Shown here: positions 19,556 to 27,748 of the stretch, piece after piece | Layout: each line of letters opens with the position of its first letter | How positions within the stretch are numbered: position 1 is the stretch's first letter | Source: Acidobacteriota bacterium | GTDB taxonomy: Bacteria; Acidobacteriota; Terriglobia; Terriglobales; Acidobacteriaceae | Reading direction: 5' to 3' | NCBI GenBank assembly: GCA_016196065.1 | Contig: JACPYL010000025.1 | Span: forward strand, 678,474-742,473 | Length of the DNA: 64,000 nucleotides | Program-made: the position numbers and the translations under genes | Notes under the pieces: generated by a model | What the model saw: the letters and a program-made list of their open reading frames with translations, nothing else | Told to the model about the DNA's origin: nothing | The model's database searches: none

Positions 19556-19831
19556 ATGGATGAGCGCGAATTTTTCGACGAACGGCCGGACAAGAAACCG
19601 GCGAACCTGAATTGTCCCCACTGCCATCAGCCCGGCGAGTACGAGATCCAGTGGCTGGTACGCACCAAGAAGAAAAATCTGCCACCCCGTGCCGACGACC
19701 GCGACCGAGCGAAGTTCGCCAAAGCGCAGTCCTACATGCTGCGCCGTGACGACATGATGGTTTGCAAGAATATCCGTTGCCGGAAGCGGTTCGAAATTAC
19801 AGGCGTGCAGAGTGTGGCATTTCTCGGCTAG
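19556..19831 (+). CDS. Small zinc-ribbon-like protein
   Basis: 91 aa. Two Cys pairs, NCPHCHQ near residue 20 and VCKNIRCRKRFE near residue 70, would form one zinc ribbon. Between them lies a basic stretch (VRTKKKNLPPRADDRDRAK). No signal peptide is seen. The domain looks like a DNA- or RNA-binding knuckle, but I know no functional name for the family. It is preceded by a 14-bp tandem repeat. Convergent with the PilZ gene (11-bp gap). Confidence 0.65.
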   Translation: MDEREFFDERPDKKPANLNCPHCHQPGEYEIQWLVRTKKKNLPPRADDRDRAKFAKAQSYMLRRDDMMVCKNIRCRKRFEITGVQSVAFLG

Positions 19832-19842
19832 CAGCGGGTCGA

Positions 19843-20322
19843 TTAGTGTGACGAAATCGTTGCTGCCAGGCGGCGAACGCTGTTTAAGAGCTGACTCAGC
19901 GCGTTTGTGCCCGATGCTGGCGCGGCGAGACGCTGGTCCGCGCCATCGCTGAACCCGTGCCGTTCCATCTCTTTCGCGGCGGCCGCATACCTTCGAGAAC
20001 TATCATCGTCCATCGCGAGGAAGCGAAAAGCCTGGGCCAAGGGGATTCCATCGGCGCCAGTGTGCAGAAATTCGATCTGCGCCGTGACCTTTCCGTATAC
20101 GGTTCCGAGGATCATCTCGCCCATCTGGCCGGGATGAATCGGTCCTTTCGCAAGGACAGCGGATCCTCCCGTCAGAGACAGTCTCTGAATCACGCCGACA
20201 AACTTGGCGTCTTCGATGCTGAAGATTGCGCGTTCGTTATTCGGGACACGGATGCGCGGCGCCCGTTGGCGCTTATTACCTATTTTGGGCTTGCTGGGCT
20301 TCGATGGCACGATATCGAGCAT
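19843..20322 (-). CDS. PilZ-like domain protein
   Basis: 159 aa from ATG 20322 (a TTG at 20346 is possible). RQRAPRIRVP near the N-terminus is close to the RxxxR element of PilZ domains. RLSLTGGSAVLAKGPIHPG matches the (D/N)xSxxG region, though with L-S-L-T-G-G in place of the usual D-L-S-x-G-G. GKVTAQIEFLHTGADGIPLAQAFRFLAM closes the barrel. It would bind cyclic di-GMP or be a degenerate relative. The missing Asp of the second motif makes ligand binding less certain. A second PilZ gene is at 56098. Confidence 0.72.
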   Translation of the reverse strand: MLDIVPSKPSKPKIGNKRQRAPRIRVPNNERAIFSIEDAKFVGVIQRLSLTGGSAVLAKGPIHPGQMGEMILGTVYGKVTAQIEFLHTGADGIPLAQAFRFLAMDDDSSRRYAAAAKEMERHGFSDGADQRLAAPASGTNALSQLLNSVRRLAATISSH

Positions 20323-20369
20323 CGCAACGCGCTTCGGAACGGTCAAGGTTACTTACGTGCCAAACGGCC

Positions 20370-20570
20370 CTCCCGAAGGGACGATTGACGATAGCCCGGC
20401 GTTTTCAACGCCGCGGTTGGGTCCACGGAAGGACGAAAGTCCCAGTGGGACGACTGATCTCAGGGATGCAGTCGGTGAGGATTCAGTCGTGCCTCCGGCA
20501 CTGGACTTCAGAAATTGCCCGCAACCCGCCAGTAAACTGGCGGGCTATCTTCAATCGTCCCCCCGGGACT
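20370..20570 (+). mobile_element. MITE-like repeat unit A
   Basis: The left end GGGACGATTGACGATAGCCC is matched in inverse at the right end (GGGCTATCTTCAATCGTCCC), with one mismatch in 20. Just inside each end is a hairpin: CGGCGTTTTCAACGCCG on the left and CCCGCCAGTAAACTGGCGGG on the right. The inside carries GTCCCAGTGGGACGACTG and CAGTCGTGCCTCCGGCACT. No protein is encoded. Size, terminal inverted repeats and a second copy nearby fit a non-autonomous element or a paired REP (BIME-like) unit. Confidence 0.65.
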
Positions 20571-20689
20571 CTCCGAACGACGTGCGCAGCGGAGTAGCAC
20601 GGCACCGCCGTCAGATACTCCTCATACTTGTTCGCGAGTGCCAGGGTGACCAATGCCGCCGATTGCCGGAGTAGAATCCGCAAGAATTG

Positions 20690-20892
20690 TCCCGGAGGGA
20701 CAGTCGACAATAGCCCGGCGTTTCAACGCCGGGTGAGATTGCGACCAGAATCAGAGTCCCAGCGGGACGACTGGCCAGCGATGGGGATGACGGCAAGATT
20801 TTCAGTCGTGCCTCCAGCACTCGAAATCCGCAATACGCTTCGTACCCGCCAGTGAACTGGCGGGCTATTTTCGGGCATCCCTCCGGGATGCT
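20690..20892 (+). mobile_element. MITE-like repeat unit B
   Basis: Same order of parts as unit A and the same direction: CCCGGAGGGAC at the left end, then AATAGCCCGGCGTTTCAACG, inner GTCCCAGCGGGACGACTG and CAGTCGTGCCTCCAGCACT, then CCCGCCAGTGAACTGGCGGG, CTATTTTCGGGCATCC and CTCCGGGA at the right end. Terminal inverted repeats are weaker in the outer part than in A. The two units differ at many positions, so they are old rather than a fresh duplication. Confidence 0.65.
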
Positions 20893-21048
20893 CTGCACTC
20901 GGTTCAGGATCAGCACCGCCGGGCTGCATGGGACTGGGTTTAGATTGAGCAAGTTCCTTGTGGATCGGTGATTCGTTTCCCCGGCAGCGCTCATTTATAC
21001 TTAAATGTTTTCTTACGCTCGGCGAAGATGCAGGGCAGGAGTCATCTT

Positions 21049-21819
21049 GTGAAAATCTTAGTCTGTATGAAGCAGGTGCCGCAAAAAGACGCTCCCCTCA
21101 AGTTAAACGAGGCCGGAACGTGGATCCGCGAGGATGTTTCCTACGAAGTGAATGAACCGGACGCGTACGCGCTGGAAGAGGCGTTGCGCCAGAAGGAAAA
21201 GCATACCGGCGAAGTGGTCGTGGTCACAGCCGGTCCGGCGCGCGCGCAACAAGTGCTCCGCGAGGCGCTCGCCAAGGGCGCTGATCGCGCAATTCATCTG
21301 GAAGGCGACGGGTTTGTCGGGCTTGATGCCTACAATACGGCCCGCGCGATCGCCGCTGCCATCAAGGACGAAAGTTTTGATCTCATTTTCACAGGATTGC
21401 AATCCGACGACTACGGCTACGCGCAGACCGGGGTGATCCTGGCGGAAATTCTAGGCTGGCCGCACGCCACCATCATCATGCAGATCGAGAAAAGCGAAAG
21501 CGGCATTCGCGTCAAGCGGGAACTCGAGGCTGGATTCTTCCAGTTCGTCGACATGCCGCTGCCGGCCGTGCTGACGATCCAATCCGGTATCAACAAACTG
21601 CGCTACGCGACGCTGATTGGCATCAAGCAGGCGAAGAATAAACCCATGCGCAAAGTGACGATGGAAGAAGTCCAGTCGTCGATCGGCGGGAACCTGCAGA
21701 AAATCGAGAGGTTATACGTTCCGCAGAAGTCGAAAAATACCGAATTCCTGGAAGGGCCTCCAGCGGAAGTGGCCAAGAAACTGGTTGAGAAGTTGAAGAA
21801 TGAAGTCCGGGTAATTTGA
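21049..21819 (+). CDS. etfB: Electron transfer flavoprotein beta subunit
   Basis: 256 aa from the GTG at 21049, with CAGGAG eight bases upstream; the family start VKILVCMKQVPQKD fits. EtfAB takes electrons from acyl-CoA dehydrogenases and related enzymes and hands them to ETF:quinone oxidoreductase. Visible are the AMP-binding region around VLREALAKGADRAIHL and the conserved LIFTGLQSDDYGYAQTGVILAE, then PAVLTIQSGINKLRYATL. Normal length. The partner etfA is at 22188, with a small membrane gene between. Confidence 0.95.
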   Translation: MKILVCMKQVPQKDAPLKLNEAGTWIREDVSYEVNEPDAYALEEALRQKEKHTGEVVVVTAGPARAQQVLREALAKGADRAIHLEGDGFVGLDAYNTARAIAAAIKDESFDLIFTGLQSDDYGYAQTGVILAEILGWPHATIIMQIEKSESGIRVKRELEAGFFQFVDMPLPAVLTIQSGINKLRYATLIGIKQAKNKPMRKVTMEEVQSSIGGNLQKIERLYVPQKSKNTEFLEGPPAEVAKKLVEKLKNEVRVI

Positions 21820-21830
21820 CCCTGTTAGCG

Positions 21831-21844
21831 GTGATCCAGGTCAC
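21831..21844. promoter_or_regulatory. CRP/FNR-like half-site pair
   Basis: GTGATCCAGGTCAC is a GTGA-N6-TCAC palindrome core, as in the stronger site at 1864. It lies between the etfB stop and the small membrane gene at 21900. Alone this is weak evidence for regulation. Confidence 0.3.
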
Positions 21845-21899
21845 TGCCTGACGTGGCATGGCCAGCGAACATCCTATCGGCACGAACTTGGAGGCCGAT

Positions 21900-22109
21900 A
21901 TGGTCGATGCAGAAGAAAGGCGAGAAAAGGGCGCGAGCCTGATGTTCATCGGGGTCGCGGTATGGGTAGCGGCGTTTCTGGTTTTGTTTTTTCTGCCGGC
22001 AGGGTTTCGATTGGGGCACCAGGGAGGATTTGAACTGCTCCTGGTCGCACTCTTCGTCACTGGCGTCGTACTACTCGGCTCGGGATGGCGGATGCGGCGG
22101 GTAAAGTAG
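21900..22109 (+). CDS. Small two-helix membrane protein
   Basis: 69 aa from ATG 21900, chosen because GGAGG lies five bases upstream (ATG 21858 has no such site). Charged start MVDAEERREKGASL, then helix one SLMFIGVAVWVAAFLVLFFL, a short loop with RLGHQGG, helix two ELLLVALFVTGVVLLGSG and a basic end WRMRRVK. Unknown family. Its place between etfB and etfA hints at a link to membrane-side electron transfer, but it may just be an insertion. Confidence 0.6.
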   Translation: MVDAEERREKGASLMFIGVAVWVAAFLVLFFLPAGFRLGHQGGFELLLVALFVTGVVLLGSGWRMRRVK

Positions 22110-22137
22110 TACGAACTTCGCAGTGTGGATGTATGCA

Positions 22138-22165
22138 GGGGGAGACGCGGCAAGCCGCGTCTCTA
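22138..22165 (+). repeat. Dispersed hairpin repeat, copy 4
   Basis: Perfect stem GAGACGCGGC / GCCGCGTCTC with an AA loop, followed by TACT. It lies 22 bp upstream of the etfA start, inside what should be the etfBA transcript. Confidence 0.8.
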
Positions 22166-22187
22166 CTCTCGGGAACCTGGAATTCTT

Positions 22188-23177
22188 ATGTCTGAAACCA
22201 TTCTTGTAGTCGTCGAACAACGCGAAGGCAAACTCAACCGCGTCTCCTGGGAAACCATCACGGCCGGACAAACCATTGCTGCGCAAACTGGATGGACGTT
22301 AGAAGCGACCGTCGTGGGCTCGAGCGTCGCGGCAATCTGTGGCGAAGTTGCCGGCAAGAAATTGGCCAAAGTCTATGCCATCGAATCTCCCAAGCTGGAC
22401 CCCTACACGCCCGATGCTTTCGCTAGTGGTCTAAAGCAATTTCTGGAGAAGCATCCGGCCAGGCTCGTGCTCATGCCGCACACCTACCAGGTGCGCGACT
22501 TCGTGCCGAAACTGGCGACAGCTTTGGGGAGCACGGCCATCAGCGATGTCATTGGGGCGAAGTATGAAGGCGGCAAGCTGCTCTTCACTCGCCAGATGTT
22601 CCAGGGAAAGTTTGTCGCGGACGTCAGCTTCACTGGAAACGGTCCATGTTTCGTGACTTTCCAGAATGGCGCCTTTCGCGCGGACAAAATCGAGGCTGGT
22701 GCTTCCCCGGCACCGGTCGAAACCGTGAATGTCGATGTGCAAGATGGCGTGGTCAGAAATAGGCCGCAGGAAGTGTTCAAGGAAGCCAAGCAGGCAGTTG
22801 ATCTGACCCAAGCGGAGATCATCGTCTCGGTCGGGCGTGGGATCAAAGAACAGAAGAACATCGAGATTGCGAAGCAACTGGCCGACGCGCTCGGCGGAGA
22901 ACTGGCAGCCTCGCGTCCCATCTGCGATAACGGCTGGCTTCCCATGGACCGTCAGATTGGCTCCTCGGGGCAGACAGTCGCTCCCAAGCTCTACCTAGCG
23001 CTGGGAATTTCTGGAGCAATTCAGCACATCGTCGGAATGAAAGGCGCGAAGAGCATCATCGCCATCAACAAAGATTCTGAAGCGCCGATCTTTGAGATTG
23101 CGGATTATGCCGTGGTCGGGAACCTGTTCGACATCGTGCCGCCGTTGATTGAGGAAGTGAAGAAGGCCAAGGCGTAA
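22188..23177 (+). CDS. etfA: Electron transfer flavoprotein alpha subunit
   Basis: 329 aa from ATG 22188; an upstream in-frame ATG (22125) would translate the hairpin repeat and is rejected. Partner of EtfB; it holds the FAD. The N-terminal domain opens ETILVVVEQREGKLNRVSWE. The C-terminal FAD domain shows the signature SVGRGIKEQKN, then LGGELAASRPICDNGW and QIGSSGQTVAPKLYLALGISGAIQHIVGM, and ends PIFEIADYAVVGNLFDIVP. Function is clear. Confidence 0.96.
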   Translation: MSETILVVVEQREGKLNRVSWETITAGQTIAAQTGWTLEATVVGSSVAAICGEVAGKKLAKVYAIESPKLDPYTPDAFASGLKQFLEKHPARLVLMPHTYQVRDFVPKLATALGSTAISDVIGAKYEGGKLLFTRQMFQGKFVADVSFTGNGPCFVTFQNGAFRADKIEAGASPAPVETVNVDVQDGVVRNRPQEVFKEAKQAVDLTQAEIIVSVGRGIKEQKNIEIAKQLADALGGELAASRPICDNGWLPMDRQIGSSGQTVAPKLYLALGISGAIQHIVGMKGAKSIIAINKDSEAPIFEIADYAVVGNLFDIVPPLIEEVKKAKA

Positions 23178-23239
23178 CGCTACTTTTTTGTTCCCCAAGA
23201 TATCGGTTCAATAATAGAGCGCATCTTGTACAGTGTCTC

Positions 23240-23983
23240 GTGGCCAAAATGGGTTACCGCAGCCGCGTTATTCTCACCATTCTCAGTTCTCTTGCAGCGT
23301 ATCTGCTGTCAGCGCTTACCGTTGCTGCCCAGTCTGCGCAGAGAAAGGATGCTCCGGCAGGGATCGAGCGTCAGGGCCAAGCCTCTGGTGATCACGGCCT
23401 GGTGCTAATCCTAGGCCTTGATACAACGCCAGAATCGACCGAATCTCCCGCGCTCAAAACCTGCCTGGCTCATAATCCGCCGCCTGCCTGTGTGCCGTTG
23501 ACTCTGACCATCAAGAACGAAGGGAAGGAGACAATCCTGAGCTGGTTTCATACCTGTGGTCAGGCGGTCGCTCTCTTCGATCTGCGGCAACCTGACGGCA
23601 CCTGGATGGCGTTTCCCATGGACCTGGCAAACATGTGGGCGTGCTCATCAAACATGATGGGGGTTGAGAGTTTGCTGCCCGGCGCTAGCCGCACTTCGCG
23701 CTTTAGACTTGCCGATGAATCGCTGATGCTGGGCACGTCTTTCCCTCGTACCGGCGATCCGGAGGCATGGCACAGAGGCTATGCAGTGCTAGGGGGCCCG
23801 GGGCCGTACACGCTTCGCGCTCACTGGAATGTTGACGGATGTACTGCCTCGGAAAAAGTGGATCGGGACAGCCAATTGGACCCGTCAGGGGCACCTCTGT
23901 GTGCCAAGGGTTCAGAGCGGCAACCGCACTTTCTGGTTATCCAGTCCAACGAAGTGACGCTACCGTCTGCGTCTAGAAATTGA
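23240..23983 (+). CDS. Secreted protein of unknown function
   Basis: 247 aa (GTG 23240; ATG 23249 is equally possible). The signal peptide covers roughly residues 8-30 with cleavage near VAAQ. Mature residues look like a beta-rich extracytoplasmic domain: VPLTLTIKNEGKETILSWFH resembles the start of Ig-like or intracellular-proteinase-inhibitor folds, and GPYTLRAHWNVDGC its end. Several cysteines (CLAHNPPPAC, TCGQ, CSSN, GCTA, LCAK) could pair. No catalytic motif is seen. Convergent with the M23 peptidase gene. Confidence 0.6.
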   Translation: MAKMGYRSRVILTILSSLAAYLLSALTVAAQSAQRKDAPAGIERQGQASGDHGLVLILGLDTTPESTESPALKTCLAHNPPPACVPLTLTIKNEGKETILSWFHTCGQAVALFDLRQPDGTWMAFPMDLANMWACSSNMMGVESLLPGASRTSRFRLADESLMLGTSFPRTGDPEAWHRGYAVLGGPGPYTLRAHWNVDGCTASEKVDRDSQLDPSGAPLCAKGSERQPHFLVIQSNEVTLPSASRN

Positions 23984-24003
23984 TCATTGTCCGAATTTAA
24001 GAT

Positions 24004-24993
24004 CTACGACCCGGCTGAGAATCCGCCGAGGTGCGCCATCGTCATGCGCAGATACTTGTAGGGATTGACTGGCGTCTCGTTGATGCGGACTTCGTAGTGA
24101 AGGTGGGGACCGGTGGAGCGTCCGCTCAGGCCGACATAGCCTAGAACGTCTCCCCGATGAATGTACTGCCCTGCGGCAATGCTGAAGCTCGCCAGATGGC
24201 CGTAGCGGGTCGTGATGCCGTGTCCATGGTCGATGACGACGGCGCGACCGTAGCCGCCGAGGAAATCGGCAAACGTAATCGTGCCGTCCGCGGGAGCCAG
24301 AACTGGTTGACCTACCACCGCTGAAATATCTACACCCGAGTGGAACGCGCCTTCACCATTGAATGGATCGATGCGTTCGCCGAATGAACCAGTAATCTGG
24401 CCTTCGACTGGCCACAGGTTCGGGGCGGAATTGGCACGCACCCAATCGGCAGTCGTGGAATTTTTCGTGAGCCCAAGCGAGATGCCGACTGTCGCCGCTC
24501 CGGACATCGCTGTATGTTTCAGGGCGTAAAGCTGGTCCATCGAAGAGTGCACCTGGCCGTCTTCAATCTGGACGGTCGAGGCGTTCATCAGGATTGGATC
24601 CGACTTCAAGCCGTAGAGAGTCGAAACTTCGCTGGCCAATGATCCCAGTGAAGCGACCTGGATATCGCGCTCCTTGGCGACTTGCTCGAGGCGCGAATAG
24701 CGGTCCTTCAGCTCTTCCCTTTCGGTGCGGAGCTGGTTAAAGCTGGAAACCTTGTGGAGCATCCGGGTATAGGAACTGGCAATCCCGGTGAGGCCGGCAA
24801 TACCGATCGCCGCGCCCGCTAGAACGACGTACAGATAATGAACGGGAATGGAAATTTTGCGCAGTTGTCCGTGCTCGTCGCGCGCCACGAAAAATATGTA
24901 AAAGCGTTTACGCAATATGGTATCCGGTATCGAGTTTTTTCGGATCCTGCCGGAGCGGAACTGTCTGCTCGGGGCTAAGAATCCTGATTCCAC
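24004..24993 (-). CDS. M23-family (LytM-like) peptidoglycan endopeptidase
   Basis: 329 aa from GTG 24993; a TTG at 24912 (before LRKRFYIFFVARDEHG) may be the true start. One TM helix (about 53-73) anchors it, followed by a coiled coil (about 80-112), so the enzyme domain is periplasmic. The C-terminal M23 fold keeps the zinc and catalytic residues: HSGVDISAVVGQPV, GHGITTRYGHL and HLHYEV (His297, His299). It should cut peptide cross-links or, if regulated, act like MepM or activate amidases as EnvC does. Confidence 0.9.
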   Translation of the reverse strand: MESGFLAPSRQFRSGRIRKNSIPDTILRKRFYIFFVARDEHGQLRKISIPVHYLYVVLAGAAIGIAGLTGIASSYTRMLHKVSSFNQLRTEREELKDRYSRLEQVAKERDIQVASLGSLASEVSTLYGLKSDPILMNASTVQIEDGQVHSSMDQLYALKHTAMSGAATVGISLGLTKNSTTADWVRANSAPNLWPVEGQITGSFGERIDPFNGEGAFHSGVDISAVVGQPVLAPADGTITFADFLGGYGRAVVIDHGHGITTRYGHLASFSIAAGQYIHRGDVLGYVGLSGRSTGPHLHYEVRINETPVNPYKYLRMTMAHLGGFSAGS

Positions 24994-25280
24994 CAGCTGC
25001 TTTGGGAGCTAGCCGGCTTTCTGCGCCTACGGAACCAGGCAAGCCAAAAACCAATTCGCCTGCAACCGATTCAGGATGCGGCACTTGGTTCGGCCAAAGG
25101 TTGTTGTGAACGACTGCTAAACGTTAACAAACCTGATTCCCCCTGTCAACGCGAACAGGACCGAACAATCGTTACCCAAGGCTGGCCTTCTGCCTGCCCG
25201 ACCGGCCAAGTCCACCCCAAAATCGGCCACTGACGGCACATTGGCCCTTTGGGGGTATGACGCGGCGTATAGTCTAAAGT
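24994..25280. other. Intergenic region, M23 peptidase / thiL
   Basis: 287 bp between divergent genes. I see no repeat, hairpin with T-run or RNA gene in it. In particular no THI-box (TPP riboswitch) core is recognisable upstream of thiL. Confidence 0.5.
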
Positions 25281-26234
25281 TTGCCAGTGCGAGAAAAATC
25301 GCTCATTGACCGTATCCGGCGTAGTTCCAGCCGCGGGCCAGGCATTGCCATCGGCATTGGGGACGACTGCGCAGTCCTGCGCATACCCTCGGGCCACGAG
25401 CTGCTGGTGACTACTGACTTCACCCTGGAAAACGTCCATTTCCGGCGCAACTGGCACGCGCCTGAAGTGGTTGGCTGGCGCTGCCTGACTCGCGGCCTGA
25501 GCGATATCGCCGCCATGGGAGGCGTACCTCGAGCAGCATTTCTGTCGCTCGCGCTTGACCGCGCCGTTCCTCAGAAATGGGTGAACCGCTTCACAAGCGG
25601 CCTGCTCGAAGCGGCGAAAGAGTTTCGCGTACCGCTCGCTGGCGGCGACACTGCCCAGTCGGACGGCGGAATTCAGGCCGACATCGTGCTCGTGGGTTCA
25701 GTGCCCAGAGGAACAGCGGTCCTGCGATCGGGCGCACGGCCGGGCGACGCGATCTACGTGACGGGTGCACTGGGCGGCTCTGCGGCGGCGTTAGAAGAAC
25801 TACGCAAAGGGAAAGTACGACCTTCAGATTTTTCGCGGCACTTCCATCCGACGGCGCGGGTGCGAGTTGGACAGTGGCTCAGGGGGCGAGGCTTGGCGTC
25901 CGCCATGATCGATGTCAGCGACGGGTTTTCTACCGACCTTTCGCACATCTGCGAGGAAAGCGGCGTCGGTGCAGTGATTGAAGCCGCCGCGATCCCGCGA
26001 GCCCGTGTGGGGCGACCGCTGCAGCCAGTAACTCTCGACATGACGCTGCACGGAGGAGAGGACTACGAACTGTTGTTTACGTCTTCCGCACCGATTCCTC
26101 CGAATGTGGCGGGAGTCCCCGTATCTCGGGTCGGGCGAATTACGCGCAAGCGGGGGATGATGTTGGTCGGCGAGGATCAACGCCTGCACAAACTCGCGGC
26201 GCAGGGGTGGGAACACTTCAGCCCACATCCCTAA
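25281..26234 (+). CDS. thiL: Thiamine-monophosphate kinase
   Basis: 317 aa from TTG 25281 (GTG 25287 possible; neither has a strong ribosome site). ThiL phosphorylates thiamine monophosphate to the active cofactor ThDP, the last step of thiamine synthesis; IlvB in this window depends on that cofactor. Signatures are GIGDDCAVL and TTDFTLENVHFR at the N-terminus, RGLSDIAAMGG, LAGGDTAQS, and MIDVSDGFSTDLSHICEESG. The C-terminal LHGGEDYELLFT is the other family block. Homodimeric PurM-like fold. It stands alone, with no other thi gene nearby. Confidence 0.93.
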   Translation: MPVREKSLIDRIRRSSSRGPGIAIGIGDDCAVLRIPSGHELLVTTDFTLENVHFRRNWHAPEVVGWRCLTRGLSDIAAMGGVPRAAFLSLALDRAVPQKWVNRFTSGLLEAAKEFRVPLAGGDTAQSDGGIQADIVLVGSVPRGTAVLRSGARPGDAIYVTGALGGSAAALEELRKGKVRPSDFSRHFHPTARVRVGQWLRGRGLASAMIDVSDGFSTDLSHICEESGVGAVIEAAAIPRARVGRPLQPVTLDMTLHGGEDYELLFTSSAPIPPNVAGVPVSRVGRITRKRGMMLVGEDQRLHKLAAQGWEHFSPHP

Positions 26235-26378
26235 ATGCTTTCTGTGAGTTAGTGATTGTTCTCCTCAGTACCAAAACGGGAAGACACCGACTAAAGTGCG
26301 TCGCCTCACTGCAAGAACCTTCCCAGTTGTGATCTAAATTAGAAGACGTGGTTATTCCCAACTATAGGGAGGAAGATT

Positions 26379-26939
26379 ATGAACAAGTTTGTCTTACTGG
26401 TTCTTCTAGTTAGCCTGCTTATGCTTCCGGCAATCGCCCAGGAAACACCTAAAGCAGAAGTGTTCGGCGGTTACCAGTACACTCACATCAGCGTCGATGG
26501 CGTTGCGGTTCCGGTCGCGCCGCTCAGCAGTAACAGCACGGGTTTCAGTCTTAATGGCTGGAACGCATCCCTCACTGGCAACTTCAACAAACACTTTGGA
26601 GTCGCCGCAGACTTCAGTGGTGCTTACAAGTCGATCAGTGGTGTGTCCGCGAAAATTTACACATATACTTTTGGACCGGTGGTTTCGCTGAATCATGAAG
26701 GAACCATCAACCCCTTCGCACATGCGTTGTTCGGCGGAGCTCATGCTTCCGCTTCCTTCGAAGGAAACGGCGCTGGCTCAAATGGATTCTCCATGATGAT
26801 GGGTGGAGGCGTTGACGCGAAAGTCAGCCCTCGCCTTGCCATCCGCGCCATTCAGGCCGACTGGGTCTACTACCGCTTTGAGGGGATCGGTCAGAGCAAG
26901 AACGTAAGAATTTCAACCGGCGTCGTGTTCCGTTTCTAA
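26379..26939 (+). CDS. Outer-membrane beta-barrel protein (OmpA/OmpW-like fold)
   Basis: 186 aa. AGGGAGGAAG precedes the ATG. The signal peptide ends near AIAQE. The mature part starts EVFGGYQYTHIS, has alternating strand patterns with glycines and aromatics, and ends in RISTGVVFRF, the terminal Phe expected for BAM-inserted barrels. About eight strands can be counted, as in porin-family small barrels. No peptidoglycan-binding domain. Role unknown, probably a structural or adhesion barrel. Confidence 0.8.
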   Translation: MNKFVLLVLLVSLLMLPAIAQETPKAEVFGGYQYTHISVDGVAVPVAPLSSNSTGFSLNGWNASLTGNFNKHFGVAADFSGAYKSISGVSAKIYTYTFGPVVSLNHEGTINPFAHALFGGAHASASFEGNGAGSNGFSMMMGGGVDAKVSPRLAIRAIQADWVYYRFEGIGQSKNVRISTGVVFRF

Positions 26940-26960
26940 ACACTCCAGCCATCACTGAGC

Positions 26961-27005
26961 AATGGCGCGCGCTTGACGCAGAGACTCAACCCGGCGCGCG
27001 CCATT
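26961..27005. repeat. Perfect 12-bp inverted repeat, GC-rich
   Basis: AATGGCGCGCGC at 26961-26972 and GCGCGCGCCATT at 26994-27005 are perfect inverse copies around a 21-base spacer. It follows the barrel gene by 21 bp. There is no T-run, so it may act as a Rho-independent stop only weakly, or protect the mRNA end. Confidence 0.65.
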
Positions 27006-27062
27006 CAACAGGAGTGACTTTCGTTACCTGCCTCAGGTGCCGGAAGAGGCTAGAGTAAACGA

Positions 27063-27632
27063 ATGCGTACAAGATTTGTGCTCCTCGCTTCCGTGGTCGC
27101 GGCCCTATTCACCTGCCTTGCGCAGGGACAGACGACTCAGAAGATCGATAACGCCTTCGTCCAGCGCACCTTTGGCAAGGATTTCACCATGGTGCAGGAA
27201 GTCGGCGGCATGGTCGGCGACATGGACGGCGACGGAATCGAAGACGTCGTCATTGCCGCGCGCTGCAAGAATCCGCTGCTCGACCAGGGCGAACACAACT
27301 ATTCCGTGATCGATCCCTACGACACTTTCTTTGGCTACGGCGATCCCAAAGTGACCACGACTTTCGTCCAGGATGACCCCACCAAACGTGGACTGGTAGT
27401 ACTCATCATTCACGGCGCTGGCTCCGAAGGCTGGCACGCGGAAACACCGAAAGCAAAATACGTTGTCATCAACCTTCCCTACCGGGCACTTACCGTCCGC
27501 AGAATGAAACTGAAAAAGAAGACGCTCCAGGCGATCTATGCGGAAGAAGGTAACGCACTCGGTGAAACGGCGGCCCTGTTCTTCGACGGCAAGGCCTACA
27601 AGTACGTGCCCATGGGCTCGAGCATGGAGTAG
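27063..27632 (+). CDS. Secreted protein with FG-GAP-like calcium motif
   Basis: 189 aa. Signal peptide cleaves near LAQGQ. GDMDGDGIEDVVIAARC (near residues 52-68) is an Asp-rich loop as in FG-GAP/integrin-like repeats and would bind calcium. The rest, with VVLIIHGAGSEGWH and KYVVINLPYRALTV, has no clear family; the VIIHGAG-like string recalls hydrolases but no catalytic triad is visible. Function unknown; extracytoplasmic. Confidence 0.65.
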   Translation: MRTRFVLLASVVAALFTCLAQGQTTQKIDNAFVQRTFGKDFTMVQEVGGMVGDMDGDGIEDVVIAARCKNPLLDQGEHNYSVIDPYDTFFGYGDPKVTTTFVQDDPTKRGLVVLIIHGAGSEGWHAETPKAKYVVINLPYRALTVRRMKLKKKTLQAIYAEEGNALGETAALFFDGKAYKYVPMGSSME

Positions 27633-27748
27633 TCGCAATTGGTCGTTCGTCTTTCGTCGTTGGTCGATGGCCAATCGTCTCCAGTCATCCGTCATTGCCA
27701 GGTAGATCGATACACGCCGCGCGGTCGTTGTAGTACCCTTTTCTTGGA

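Larger units (their letters stand above)
20347..21048. other. Repeat-rich non-coding region
   Basis: 702 bp without a convincing gene. It holds two direct, roughly 200-bp MITE-like units (20370-20570, 20690-20892), separated by about 120 bp of unlike sequence, then the etfB leader. Open frames here are short and run across the hairpins, so I do not call them genes. Confidence 0.75.

Noticed and set aside
20370..20892. Spaced repeats as a possible CRISPR array
   Set aside because: Only two units of about 200 bp with inner hairpins and terminal inverted repeats; no short regular repeats or unique spacers and no cas gene.
24994..25280. Possible TPP riboswitch ahead of thiL
   Set aside because: No THI-box core words or fitting stems were found by eye.
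27636..27680. GGTCGTTCGTCTTTCGTCG run after the gene at 27063
   Set aside because: Low-complexity GTCGTT words only, with no clear unit length or inverted partner; not listed as a repeat element.
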